Shown piece by piece: positions 25,365 to 33,678 of a stretch of 64,000 bases of DNA (position 1 is its first letter; each line of letters starts with the position of its first letter). This stretch comes from Sphingobacteriales bacterium (GTDB lineage: Bacteria; Bacteroidota; Bacteroidia; Chitinophagales; Chitinophagaceae): assembly GCA_004144175.1 (NCBI GenBank), contig SEFT01000013.1, positions 124,001-188,000 on the forward strand. Direction: 5' to 3'. Position numbers and translations under genes: made by a program. The notes beneath the pieces are model-generated. The model did not search any database. It worked only from the letters and a program-made list of their open reading frames with translations, and had not been told where the DNA came from.

Positions 25365-26660
25365 ATGTTTGCAGTATCAGAACACCAGCCTTTGCGACCG
25401 TATATTGCCTTTCTCATCAAAAACAAAGTTTTAAGGTTCCCTCAGTTCAGGAATTACCTGGCGCTCCGGTTCTCCATTATACTGTCGCTCAACATGCAAA
25501 CGACCATCATCAGCTATATGGTCTACCAGCTTACAAAGGATTCCCTTTCACTTGGCCTTATTGGCCTTTGGGAAGTGATACCCGCCTTTGGCTTCTCCAT
25601 GATATCCGGCCACTTTGTAGACCAGCGCGAGAAGAAGGGGCTGATGGTGCAATGCATTATTGGGTATATGCTGCTATCGCTGTTTTATGGAATGCTGTCG
25701 TTGCGCGGTTTTCAGCAAATGGCTGGCGTGCAGCTTACCGTTTGGCTCATCTATGGGGGCATCTTTATATCGGGCATGCTCCGCGCGTTCCTGAGCCCTA
25801 CCAACTTCTCTATATTCGGTCTGATACTGCCCAAGACACAATATGCCAATGCCACTACCTGGAGCAGCGCTGCCTGGCAGTCGGGCGCGGTGCTGGGGCC
25901 ACTCATCGGTGGTATGTTGCTGGCCTGGACCGGTTTCGAGATAAGCCTGTTTAGCGTGTTCCTGGTGCAGATTGTGCCCTTGATTGCTATCCTGTCGATC
26001 CCTAAACTACCCATCCTCAACAAAGAGAAAGAACCCATACTTAAAAGCCTGAAGAGCGGATTGAGCTTTGTATTCCACTCGCAGATGATACTGGCCGCCC
26101 TGGCGCTCGATATGTTTGCGGTGCTGTTTGGGGGAGCAGTGGCGCTACTCCCGGTTTATGCTACTGATATACTGAAGGTAGGCGAAGTAGGTTATGGCTG
26201 GCTTCGGGCGGCACCGGGTATCGGTGCGCTCATTACCTTAATGATATTATCGATGGTGCCGATAAAGACCAATGCAGGGCTAAAGCTGCTGGCCAGTATT
26301 GCCCTATTCGGCGTAACCACTATTGTGTTTGGTATCTCTACCAACTTTGCCCTTTCCTTTGCGATGCTTTTGCTTGGTGGCATGTTCGACTCTGTAAGCG
26401 TCATCATACGCTCCACTATCCTTCAGCTGTACACACCCGACGAGATGCGGGGGCGTGTCGCGGCAGTCAATACCATGTTCGTCAGCTCATCGAACGAACT
26501 TGGAGCACTGGAAAGCGGCGTTACGGCCAAGTGGCTGGGTACCGTGCCGGCGGTTGTCTTCGGTGGATGCATGACGATATTGATTGTAGCTGCTACCTAT
26601 CTTAAAGCGCCAAGGCTGCGCACACTGAGGCTTGATGGTGGTGCGAAGGATAAAACATAA
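25365..26660 (+). CDS. MFS transporter, EntS-like (MFS_3)
   Basis: A 431-residue inner-membrane protein with about 11-12 hydrophobic segments. FRNYLALRFSIILSLNMQTT, SGHFVDQREKKGLM (motif A) and LYTPDEMRGRVAAVNTMFVSSSNELG are the landmarks of the enterobactin-exporter-like branch. The substrate is unknown. The ATG at 25365 is used; the longer frame overlaps the divergent lipoprotein gene. Its last codons lie in a short duplicated sequence that is also found at the end of the DUF486 gene (see 26644-26698). Confidence 0.88.
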   Translation: MFAVSEHQPLRPYIAFLIKNKVLRFPQFRNYLALRFSIILSLNMQTTIISYMVYQLTKDSLSLGLIGLWEVIPAFGFSMISGHFVDQREKKGLMVQCIIGYMLLSLFYGMLSLRGFQQMAGVQLTVWLIYGGIFISGMLRAFLSPTNFSIFGLILPKTQYANATTWSSAAWQSGAVLGPLIGGMLLAWTGFEISLFSVFLVQIVPLIAILSIPKLPILNKEKEPILKSLKSGLSFVFHSQMILAALALDMFAVLFGGAVALLPVYATDILKVGEVGYGWLRAAPGIGALITLMILSMVPIKTNAGLKLLASIALFGVTTIVFGISTNFALSFAMLLLGGMFDSVSVIIRSTILQLYTPDEMRGRVAAVNTMFVSSSNELGALESGVTAKWLGTVPAVVFGGCMTILIVAATYLKAPRLRTLRLDGGAKDKT

Positions 26661-26698
26661 ATACGCCCCTAGATATAAACAAATGGTACCGCATAGTT
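26644..26698. repeat. Direct repeat copy 1: decayed 3' end of a DUF486-type gene
   Basis: The 15 bp CGAAGGATAAAACAT and, after a diverged middle, the 12 bp TACCGCATAGTT match 27306-27365, where they are part of the intact DUF486 gene. Read on the minus strand this copy still encodes NYAVPFVYI, matching NYAVAFAFI of the intact protein, and then meets a stop codon and a frameshift. Its left end supplies the last residues and stop of the MFS gene. Confidence 0.8.
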
Positions 26699-26728
26699 AT
26701 GTTAGTGTTCTTCACAAATCAGGGCGAA

Positions 26729-27184
26729 TTAACTAACGAAAATCCGATATTGACTTAGCTTATTTTTTAGGCTAGCAAAATCGACGGCATCACTAACGAA
26801 ATACATATAGTAGTCATATCCAAAATGAATAGCGCAGTCCAATGCCGGAGTGATTAATTGAATTGTGACTTGAACGTACTCTCTTAACGCAAGCCTCATT
26901 ATAATATCAATTGCGGAACACTCATATTCTCCTTCTACTAAACTACCATAAAAGTCAAACAAGTCACTATCATTCCATTTGGCAAAATCATCTTCATCAG
27001 ATATTTTATACAACTCGCGAACTGCTATCTTTTTAGCACCGACCTCGCCTATAAAAGCCTTCGCTTCATTGATATAGTTTTCCTCTACTTGCAAGTACCG
27101 TTCTTCTGTAAGGATTGTGTTTGTAATACTATCAATCTTTTTTCCAATATCTGAACGAGATATCCATTCATCCAATGAATACAA
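26729..27184 (-). CDS. Hypothetical protein, low-GC island gene, possibly 5'-truncated
   Basis: A 151-residue acidic soluble protein with no recognised family; about 36% GC by hand count against about 55% in sampled lines of both neighbours. The only start near the 5' end is a TTG at 27182-27184 that lies inside a hairpin (27180-27213), and a stop codon lies just upstream in frame; the first internal ATG is far into the protein. The gene may therefore have lost its original start, or use a rare TTG. The small size and acidic helical look would fit an immunity-type protein, but nothing confirms it. It sits between the two copies of a DUF486-derived repeat. Confidence 0.5.
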   Translation of the reverse strand: MYSLDEWISRSDIGKKIDSITNTILTEERYLQVEENYINEAKAFIGEVGAKKIAVRELYKISDEDDFAKWNDSDLFDFYGSLVEGEYECSAIDIIMRLALREYVQVTIQLITPALDCAIHFGYDYYMYFVSDAVDFASLKNKLSQYRIFVS

Positions 27185-27213
27185 CCCTCAGAATTATAAT
27201 TCAGAGGGTTGTA
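27180..27213. other. Inverted repeat overlapping the TTG start of the 151-aa gene
   Basis: A 10-bp perfect outer stem (TACAACCCTC, 27180-27189 with 27204-27213), with an inner GAATT/AATTC pairing after one mismatch. No long T-run follows on either strand, so it is not a convincing terminator. It may be the edge of the inserted segment or a structure that controls the gene. Confidence 0.55.
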
Positions 27214-27299
27214 TTTCGTAACAGCTTTTGCCTTAAATCTCCAGTTTTCCATATAATTATTTCCTACCTAGTCGAAGAAAGACGCCGGAACCAAATACT

Positions 27300-27644
27300 T
27301 TACTTCGAAGGATAAAACATAAAATACACCGCACCCAGTATAAACGCAAAGGCTACCGCATAGTTCCATTTGAAAGGCTCCTTCAGGAAGAAGATGGCAA
27401 ATATGCAGAAGACCGCCAGCGAAATGATCTCCTGTATGGTTTTGAGTTGAAACGGACTGAAACCCTCCATCTTGCCAAACTCGTTATTAGCAGGCACCAT
27501 AAATACATACTCGAAGAAGGCAATACCCCAGCTTATAAGTATCAGCTTCAGCAGAGGCATGTCTGTAACGTCTTTTTTCAAATGCCCGTACCAGGCATAG
27601 GTCATAAAGACGTTGGATATAAGCAGGCAAATGATTGTACGCAT
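27300..27644 (-). CDS. DUF486 family (DMT-like) small membrane protein
   Basis: A 114-residue inner-membrane protein with four hydrophobic segments. YAWYGHLK, LISWGIAFFEYVFMVPANN and the block FSPFQLKTIQEIISLAVFCIFA are the DUF486 signature. The family is related to drug/metabolite transporters and has no known role. Its 3' end, encoding NYAVAFAFILGAVYFMFYPS, is present a second time as a decayed fragment 0.65 kb away, beyond the low-GC gene. Confidence 0.9.
   Translation of the reverse strand: MRTIICLLISNVFMTYAWYGHLKKDVTDMPLLKLILISWGIAFFEYVFMVPANNEFGKMEGFSPFQLKTIQEIISLAVFCIFAIFFLKEPFKWNYAVAFAFILGAVYFMFYPSK
27306..27365. repeat. Direct repeat copy 2: intact 3' end of the DUF486 gene
   Basis: The partner of 26644-26698. 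Identity is perfect over the first 15 and last 12 bp and partial between, with several small gaps. The DUF486 stop (27300-27302) lies just outside the repeat, so the last two codons and stop are unique to this copy. Confidence 0.8.
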
Positions 27645-27696
27645 AGCAATGGAATAACGGATAAAGATAATTCGATGTTTTTACTCTATACCAATC

Positions 27697-30315
27697 CTAT
27701 GCCCCAAATACCTTTTTCATGTACGACTGATATTGCTTTTTGTTCTGCTCTTCCGTTTCTGCTTTTATGATATCATTAGCGGCACTTCTCAGTAATTCCA
27801 GCCTTTGTTGTATCTGCTCTTTCTCTATATTGGTGCGCGATGTAGCGATCTGCTCCTTCATATCAGCCGCTGCCTCGAACACATAGCTGCCGATTGCCAG
27901 CCTGTACGACTTGATACTTTCCGACGCGACAAGCACCTTAAACACCGATAGCCCTTTTTCAAATGCCTGCCTGTCCCTGGTATTTTGCAGGTATTCCGAT
28001 AGCGACGATGCGAGCATTATCCTCTGTGAGCCACCTACCCGGTACATCTGCTGCTCAAAAATGGCCACGTCATCTGCTTTACCTTGCTTGGCTATGGCAG
28101 TGTTTACTGCCGTTTGCAATTCTGCCCTTGGCTGTGTGTTTATCAGGCCCTTTGCTAATATGTAAGCGGTGTCTTTATTCATAGTTGTAAGCCCCGAAAG
28201 CGCTGCACCCGCAACAGCATAGGAGCTATCGGAAATAGCTGCTACCATCAAAGGTTGCGCCTTGTTCACCTTCCAGGTGCCGAGTACCGACAGTGCTGCC
28301 GCCCTAACCTTGCTGCTTGGGTCTTGCTCGGCAGCATACAGCACCTGCGACTGCCACTTGCTTTTCAGGTTATCTTTCTTCACAGTAGCCATCATTTGCA
28401 ACGCCCCTTCACGAAGGGAAGCCATTGTGTCGTTCAGCGCCAGGTTGATGATGGTCTGCGCAGCCGTATCGTCTGTTTTCTTGTAGGTCTGCGCCAGCGC
28501 TATGTATTTGCTGATGTAGTCATCGGTGTACCTGTACTGGGTGGCTAGCTGCTGCATGGTCTTATTGTCCTTCAATGTGCCCGGCCGCCAATGCATCACA
28601 TCGGGCATTACAAATGGCTTTTGCCCATTCTTGTAGGGATAGGTAAATGTCTCCTTTGCCGATTTAACCTCCCAGTCCACTATACGCTTGTCACTTGCAC
28701 TATAAGCGATCATCGTTTTTAGCGGCAGGCGGTACAGCTCTTTTTGCTTTTGGGTTACCGTTACAGTTAGCTTCTGTGCAGCGTCATCGTAGGCATATTG
28801 CACATCCAGGTCGGGGTGGCCGCCGCGGTAATACCATTGGTTGAAGAACCAGTTCCAGTCCTGCCCTGTTGCATCTTCTACTGCAATACGCCACTGGTGC
28901 GCCTCGACAGGTTGCAGTGCATGGCGGGTCAGGTATATATTCATGGCTTTGTAGAACGCCTCATCTCCTATCAGGCCATGCAGGTAGTTGAGTATTACGC
29001 CACCCTTTTGGTATGAAATACGGTCAAACATATCTTCGCGGCTCTCGTAATGAAACCGCACCAGCGTGGCATCATTATACGCCGCCTGGCCCAGGTAGCT
29101 GCGCAGCTCATCATAAGCCAGTTCATCGGCATTAGCTTTACCGTATTTATATCTGCGCCATAGTTGCTCGCCATAGGTGGCGAAGGATTCATTCAGCGTC
29201 AGGTTCGACCATGATTCAGCCGTCACGTAATCTCCAAACCACTGGTGGAATAGCTCATGCGATACCACATCTTCATAATCCTTATCGATCATTTCTCTGT
29301 GGTTCTGGTTCATGAACTCGCCAAACAACGTAGCGCTGGTGTTCTCCATTGCCCCCGACACATAGTCGCGCACCACCACCTGGCTGTATTTATTCCACGG
29401 GTAAGGCACGCCTGTTACCTTCGAGAAGAACTCCATCATTTCGGGCGTATGCTGAAACATCCGCCTGGCGTACGGTTCATATTCCGGCTCTACATAGTAG
29501 TTTACCTCCTTACCGCGCCAGCTATCCTTCACTACCGAAAACTTACCAATGGCAAACATGATGGCATAGGGCTGTATCGGATCGTCCATCTTCCATACAT
29601 AGGTACGTGTCCCGTTGGGGCCTATTGCTTCGGCAGCAAGGTAGCCGTTACCAAGTGTTGTAAAACTATCGGGTACCGCTAATTCCAGCTTTACGGCAAA
29701 CCGCTCATTTGGCTTGTCAATTGTCGGCAGCCAGTGCGAGTTTGATTCTGTCTCGCCCTGCGTCCATATCTGTACAGGCTTGCCGGGTATCTTGTTGTCT
29801 GTATTGATGAAGTACAATCCCCTGTCGTCGCTGATAGCAGCGCTGCCACCTGTCGGCGATCCGTAGGGCATTGCGGTATATCTTATATACAGCTCCAGCG
29901 AATCGTTCTGCGTGTACGTTTTACCCAGTTTTATAAAAAGCTGGTTATCCCGGTAGGCATAGCTCAGCATCCTGCTGCTGTCGTTCGCCAGTGCCACTTT
30001 ATTTACCAACATACCTTTTGCATCCAGCACGATGGTATCGGTTGCATAGAAGAAAGGGCGCATTTTTATCCAGGCGGCACCATCGGCAGTGCGCTCCTTC
30101 ATATTGAATGACAGCTTCGCCGTGGTATGTGTAATATCCCAAACTCTCGTGGCGGATGCACGGTACTCTTCCATGGCCGCCTTATTGGCCGTCACTGTAA
30201 TGGGCTCCAGTGCTACGCTCCTGCTACCCAGCCGCTTACCGCTACCGCACGATGAAAGAAGAAAACCGCATGCAAGCAGTGCCGCGCCATGCAACCTGTT
30301 GATATATATGGCCAT
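27697..30315 (-). CDS. M1 family metallo-aminopeptidase lipoprotein
   Basis: An 872-residue exported zinc aminopeptidase. The N-terminus has a lipobox (LLSSC, C23), then an N-terminal beta domain and the catalytic domain: GAMEN substrate motif at 321-325 and HELFH (H353, E354, H357) with the third ligand E376 in NESFA. The C-terminal part (about 620-860) is a helical repeat region, probably HEAT-like, as in relatives. It should release N-terminal residues from peptides at the outer membrane or in the periplasm. It lies 52 bp from the DUF486 gene on the same strand. Confidence 0.93.
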   Translation of the reverse strand: MAIYINRLHGAALLACGFLLSSCGSGKRLGSRSVALEPITVTANKAAMEEYRASATRVWDITHTTAKLSFNMKERTADGAAWIKMRPFFYATDTIVLDAKGMLVNKVALANDSSRMLSYAYRDNQLFIKLGKTYTQNDSLELYIRYTAMPYGSPTGGSAAISDDRGLYFINTDNKIPGKPVQIWTQGETESNSHWLPTIDKPNERFAVKLELAVPDSFTTLGNGYLAAEAIGPNGTRTYVWKMDDPIQPYAIMFAIGKFSVVKDSWRGKEVNYYVEPEYEPYARRMFQHTPEMMEFFSKVTGVPYPWNKYSQVVVRDYVSGAMENTSATLFGEFMNQNHREMIDKDYEDVVSHELFHQWFGDYVTAESWSNLTLNESFATYGEQLWRRYKYGKANADELAYDELRSYLGQAAYNDATLVRFHYESREDMFDRISYQKGGVILNYLHGLIGDEAFYKAMNIYLTRHALQPVEAHQWRIAVEDATGQDWNWFFNQWYYRGGHPDLDVQYAYDDAAQKLTVTVTQKQKELYRLPLKTMIAYSASDKRIVDWEVKSAKETFTYPYKNGQKPFVMPDVMHWRPGTLKDNKTMQQLATQYRYTDDYISKYIALAQTYKKTDDTAAQTIINLALNDTMASLREGALQMMATVKKDNLKSKWQSQVLYAAEQDPSSKVRAAALSVLGTWKVNKAQPLMVAAISDSSYAVAGAALSGLTTMNKDTAYILAKGLINTQPRAELQTAVNTAIAKQGKADDVAIFEQQMYRVGGSQRIMLASSLSEYLQNTRDRQAFEKGLSVFKVLVASESIKSYRLAIGSYVFEAAADMKEQIATSRTNIEKEQIQQRLELLRSAANDIIKAETEEQNKKQYQSYMKKVFGA

Positions 30316-30434
30316 TTATTACTCTATTCGAATTGTGGCGATAAAAATACTACTAAACACTTCAGAACATATCCCCTTTTACAGGGTAAAATCGGCCCGG
30401 CTCATATAATATATGCTTTACGGTGCCGAATCAT

Positions 30435-30442
30435 TATTTTTG
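30435..30442 (+). promoter_or_regulatory. Promoter -7 box (TATTTTTG) for the biotin carrier operon
   Basis: TATTTTTG matches TAnnTTTG 22 bp before the ATG at 30465. No TTG was seen at the right distance upstream. Confidence 0.4.
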
Positions 30443-30464
30443 TTGTTTAAAATAACCAGCCTTC

Positions 30465-30965
30465 ATGCTGCAAATCACAACAAACGAACGTAATGCATTC
30501 ACGGTTTCGAACGTGGATGGCCTCTGGCATGTAAACGATGCTGCCGTAAACTGGGATGCCCAGGTGCAGCCCAACGGACTGATAAGCGTTCTGTATAATA
30601 ACAAAAGCTATACTGCTGTAGTTGAAAAAGTAGATACTAAGAATAAAGAACTGACACTCCGCATCAACGGACAGCCGCATAAGATAACCATCGAAGAGCC
30701 CATAGATCAACTGCTGAAAAGCATGGGCCTCGACCTGAAGGCGATGCAAAAGATAGAGCCGGTGAAAGCGCCTATGCCGGGCATGATACTTAAGGTATTG
30801 GTAGAGCCGGGCCAGCAAATAAACAAAGGCGACGGACTGCTGATACTCGAAGCCATGAAAATGGAGAACGTATTGAAGGCAACCGGCACTGCTACGGTAA
30901 AGGCCATAAAAGTAGATGAGCGTACCGCCGTAGAAAAAGGCGCGGTGCTTATTGAACTGGAATAA
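30465..30965 (+). CDS. Biotin carboxyl carrier protein-like (biotin/lipoyl attachment domain)
   Basis: A 166-residue soluble protein. The C-terminal 70 residues are a biotinyl domain with the lysine at K132 in EAMKMEN, and PMPGMILKVLVEPGQQI opens the domain. The N-terminal part (about 1-95) resembles the spacer found in carrier subunits of acyl-CoA or pyruvate-type carboxylases. No carboxylase or transferase gene is adjacent. It begins an operon: the DUF4476 gene starts 5 bp after its stop. Confidence 0.88.
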   Translation: MLQITTNERNAFTVSNVDGLWHVNDAAVNWDAQVQPNGLISVLYNNKSYTAVVEKVDTKNKELTLRINGQPHKITIEEPIDQLLKSMGLDLKAMQKIEPVKAPMPGMILKVLVEPGQQINKGDGLLILEAMKMENVLKATGTATVKAIKVDERTAVEKGAVLIELE

Positions 30966-30970
30966 CAACC

Positions 30971-32047
30971 ATGAATATAACGAGGAACATATCGGCAGTG
31001 CTTTTGTGCTGCCTGCTTTTCATTGAGTCTGTAGTTGCACAAACGAAGGAGTCGTTCTCTTATATCTATATACAGAGCGATATAGACGTCCCTTTCTATG
31101 TAAAGTACGAGGATGATATGCTGCCGCGCTATGGCAAGAACTACAGCATCATATCGGAGCTGGCGCCGGGTACGGCTAATCTACAGATACTATTTCAGCA
31201 GCATACCCTGCCGCCGGTAAAGTTTACCGTACTGGTACCTGAGGATGGCTTCCGCGGCTTTTTGCTTACGAAGAAAGGTGATGCGTTCTCGCTCTACGAT
31301 ATTCATCAGAAGATATACCTACAAGCAGGCAACAGCGCTAGCGACGATCAGTTGCCAACCTTCAATAAATCGCAACGCATACCCGAACCCGCCAAAACAT
31401 TCGTTCAACCGGAAGCACCTAAACCAGCACCTATTGTGACACCGCCGCCTACGGAGCAGCCCAAGCCCGTAAAACAGGCACAGGTAAAAGAAAAGGCAGC
31501 AGAAAAACCAAAAACGGAGACCGTAAAAAGTACACCTACCCCACCGCCTACTCCGGTACCTACACCAAAGGGAGACCCACCAGTAACAAAGCCTGTTGGC
31601 TCAGCTCCTGGAGTTCCAGTTACACCACCCGCTAATAATACGGGTAACAGTGCACCGGCAAAAGACCCCAGGTTTCTCGATAACATTGCACTGGAGAATG
31701 AACGCACTGCGGGCAGCACCATATCGAAACCACGCAATCGTATTATCGTGGTGAACAGTGATTGTCCCGAGCCTATCGCAGAGAGCGAGTTTATAGAACT
31801 GGAACAGAAGATAGCGGAGCGCTTTGGCGACGACCGTTTGAGATACGTACTCGGCCGGATGGACAACTGCTACAGCACCGACCAGATGCGCACGCTGGCA
31901 AGAGCTATGAGCAGCGATGCGGAGCGATATACACTATTGAAAAAAGCTTACTCGCGCGTTACCGACCAATCTGTTTTTCATCTGCTGGAAAGAGAATTTA
32001 CAGAGCCGGAATGGAAAGAATACTTCCGCGCGCTATTGAAAAAATAA
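30971..32047 (+). CDS. DUF4476 domain secreted protein with Pro-rich linker
   Basis: A 358-residue exported protein: signal peptide (about 1-23), a beta-rich N-terminal domain (about 25-125), a long linker rich in Pro, Lys and Thr (about 140-235), and a C-terminal DUF4476 domain (about 265-355) with the pattern FIELEQKIAERFGDDRL, CYSTDQMRTLARAMSSDAER and a final FTEPEWKEYFRALL. DUF4476 is common in Bacteroidota and has no known function. It sits 5 bp after the biotin carrier gene and 4 bp before a lipoprotein gene. Confidence 0.88.
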   Translation: MNITRNISAVLLCCLLFIESVVAQTKESFSYIYIQSDIDVPFYVKYEDDMLPRYGKNYSIISELAPGTANLQILFQQHTLPPVKFTVLVPEDGFRGFLLTKKGDAFSLYDIHQKIYLQAGNSASDDQLPTFNKSQRIPEPAKTFVQPEAPKPAPIVTPPPTEQPKPVKQAQVKEKAAEKPKTETVKSTPTPPPTPVPTPKGDPPVTKPVGSAPGVPVTPPANNTGNSAPAKDPRFLDNIALENERTAGSTISKPRNRIIVVNSDCPEPIAESEFIELEQKIAERFGDDRLRYVLGRMDNCYSTDQMRTLARAMSSDAERYTLLKKAYSRVTDQSVFHLLEREFTEPEWKEYFRALLKK

Positions 32048-32051
32048 CCTG

Positions 32052-32573
32052 ATGAAATATACTTTACTGCTGGCCATTGCAGCAATCTGCTTTGCCTCCT
32101 GCAAACAAGATAAGAAAGACATCATAGCTAAAAAATGGCAGGCTACCAGCCTCGAAAACCTAGAGCTGGAGCAAAAACTGAAGGAGCAAGCCGTGTTCAT
32201 AGACACCTTCGGCACCCATACCGATGCTGCTACCAATATGCAGCTGTATGGCTTCACCAATATAGATAGCGGCAGGCAAGCCATAAGGGCAGAGTTTGAA
32301 GGATATAAACAAGCGCAGGATATGGCGGTAAAGAATACCTGGTTCAACTTCCGTAAGGATGGCGTGGTGAACATGAATTTTGGCGGACAGGTAGATTCAG
32401 CCAACTGGTATTTTGATGATGAAGGTGTGCTGATACTCGACGAAATGAAGATGAAGGGCACCGGTGCCAAAATACTGATGGAGGTAAAAGAGCTGACCGA
32501 CAAGCATCTGAAATTGAAATTTAACGAAGACGGGCTCACCAGTACAGTTAGCTTTGTGCCGGCTGAAAAATAA
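32052..32573 (+). CDS. Hypothetical lipoprotein, lipocalin-like size
   Basis: A 173-residue protein with lipoprotein leader MKYTLLLAIAAICFASC. The mature part begins KQDKKDIIAKKWQATSLEN, which resembles the start of lipocalin-like (DUF4923/5004-type) Bacteroidota lipoproteins, and it ends with beta-like strands. I do not assign a family firmly. It is the third gene of the biotin carrier/DUF4476 operon; pdhB follows after 68 bp. Confidence 0.72.
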   Translation: MKYTLLLAIAAICFASCKQDKKDIIAKKWQATSLENLELEQKLKEQAVFIDTFGTHTDAATNMQLYGFTNIDSGRQAIRAEFEGYKQAQDMAVKNTWFNFRKDGVVNMNFGGQVDSANWYFDDEGVLILDEMKMKGTGAKILMEVKELTDKHLKLKFNEDGLTSTVSFVPAEK

Positions 32574-32641
32574 GTCTGTTAATTACTATCTTTACCCGCA
32601 TTTTACTCAGAACCACAACAAATAAACACTTTTAGATATTT

Positions 32642-33625
32642 ATGCGTACGATACCTTTCCGTCAGGCACTCCGCGAAGCAATGGAAGAAGAGATGCGCAG
32701 GGATGAGAGCGTATTCCTGATGGGTGAAGAAGTAGCCCAGTACAATGGCGCCTATAAGGTAAGCCAGGGTATGCTGGACGAATTTGGCCCTAAGCGTGTG
32801 ATAGATACACCTATCGCCGAACTTGGCTTTGCGGCCATAGGCGTCGGTGCAGCGACAAACGGCACACGTCCTATCATTGAGTTCATGACCTGGAACTTTG
32901 CCGTTCTGGCGCTCGACCAGATACTGAACCATGCCGCTAAGATGCTGTCGATGAGCGGTGGACAGTTCAATTGTCCTATCGTTTTCCGCGGACCTAACGG
33001 CTCGGCCGGTCAGCTGGGTGCACAGCACTCACAGGCTTTTGAAAACTGGTTTGCTAATATCCCGGGCATCAAGGTAGTATCGATATCGAACCCATACGAT
33101 GCTAAGGGTTTGCTTAAAGCTGCTATACGCGATAACGACCCCGTAATATTTATGGAGAGCGAGGTAATGTATGGCGATGTAGGCGAAGTACCGGAAGAAG
33201 AATACATCATTGAAATAGGCAAAGCCGACATAAAACGCCCGGGCAAAGACGTAACCATCGTATCTTATAACAAGATGATGAAGGTAGCGCTGGGTGCTGC
33301 TGACGAACTGGCTAAAGAAGGCATTGAAGCAGAGGTGATAGACCTCCGTACCATCCGCCCGCTCGACTGGAAAACAATCGTTGAATCGGTAAAGAAAACA
33401 AACCGCCTGGTAATAGTAGAAGAGCAATGGCCATTTGCCAGCATCTCTTCCGAGATCAGCTACCGTGTGCAGAAAGAAGCGTTCGACTACCTGGATGCGC
33501 CGATACGCCGCATCACATCAGCAGATACCAACATGCACTACGCACCAACGCTGGTGGCTGCATACCTGCCAGATATTCCTCGTACCGTAAAGCTCGTAAA
33601 AGAGGTAATGTATATGGTAAAATAA
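32642..33625 (+). CDS. pdhB: Pyruvate dehydrogenase complex E1 component, beta subunit
   Basis: A 327-residue cytoplasmic protein that, with the alpha subunit, decarboxylates pyruvate using thiamine diphosphate and passes the acetyl group to the E2 lipoyl domain. Landmarks are FLMGEEVAQYNGAYKV with the ThDP-contacting glutamate, GAQHSQAFENWFANIPG, and VIDLRTIRPLDWKTI in the C-terminal domain. The alpha subunit and E2/E3 genes are not in the window. A strong terminator follows at 33651-33671. Confidence 0.94.
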   Translation: MRTIPFRQALREAMEEEMRRDESVFLMGEEVAQYNGAYKVSQGMLDEFGPKRVIDTPIAELGFAAIGVGAATNGTRPIIEFMTWNFAVLALDQILNHAAKMLSMSGGQFNCPIVFRGPNGSAGQLGAQHSQAFENWFANIPGIKVVSISNPYDAKGLLKAAIRDNDPVIFMESEVMYGDVGEVPEEEYIIEIGKADIKRPGKDVTIVSYNKMMKVALGAADELAKEGIEAEVIDLRTIRPLDWKTIVESVKKTNRLVIVEEQWPFASISSEISYRVQKEAFDYLDAPIRRITSADTNMHYAPTLVAAYLPDIPRTVKLVKEVMYMVK

Positions 33626-33650
33626 CTTTGAGATATCATATTCAGCAGAG

Positions 33651-33671
33651 CGCCCCGGATGATCCGGGGCG
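33651..33671. terminator. Terminator between pdhB and the membrane protein gene
   Basis: A 10-bp GC-rich stem CGCCCCGGAT, 33651-33660 with 33662-33671, followed by TTTCTC. The formal loop is one base, so the top pairs must open. It lies between convergent genes and probably serves pdhB. Confidence 0.85.
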
Positions 33672-33678
33672 TTTCTCA

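Noticed and set aside
25364-25371. TATGTTTG matching the -7 consensus at the start of the MFS gene
   Set aside because: It overlaps the ATG at 25365; used as a promoter it would remove the first helix.
27180-27213. Hairpin considered as a terminator
   Set aside because: No T-run on either strand and it overlaps the TTG start; kept only as an inverted repeat.
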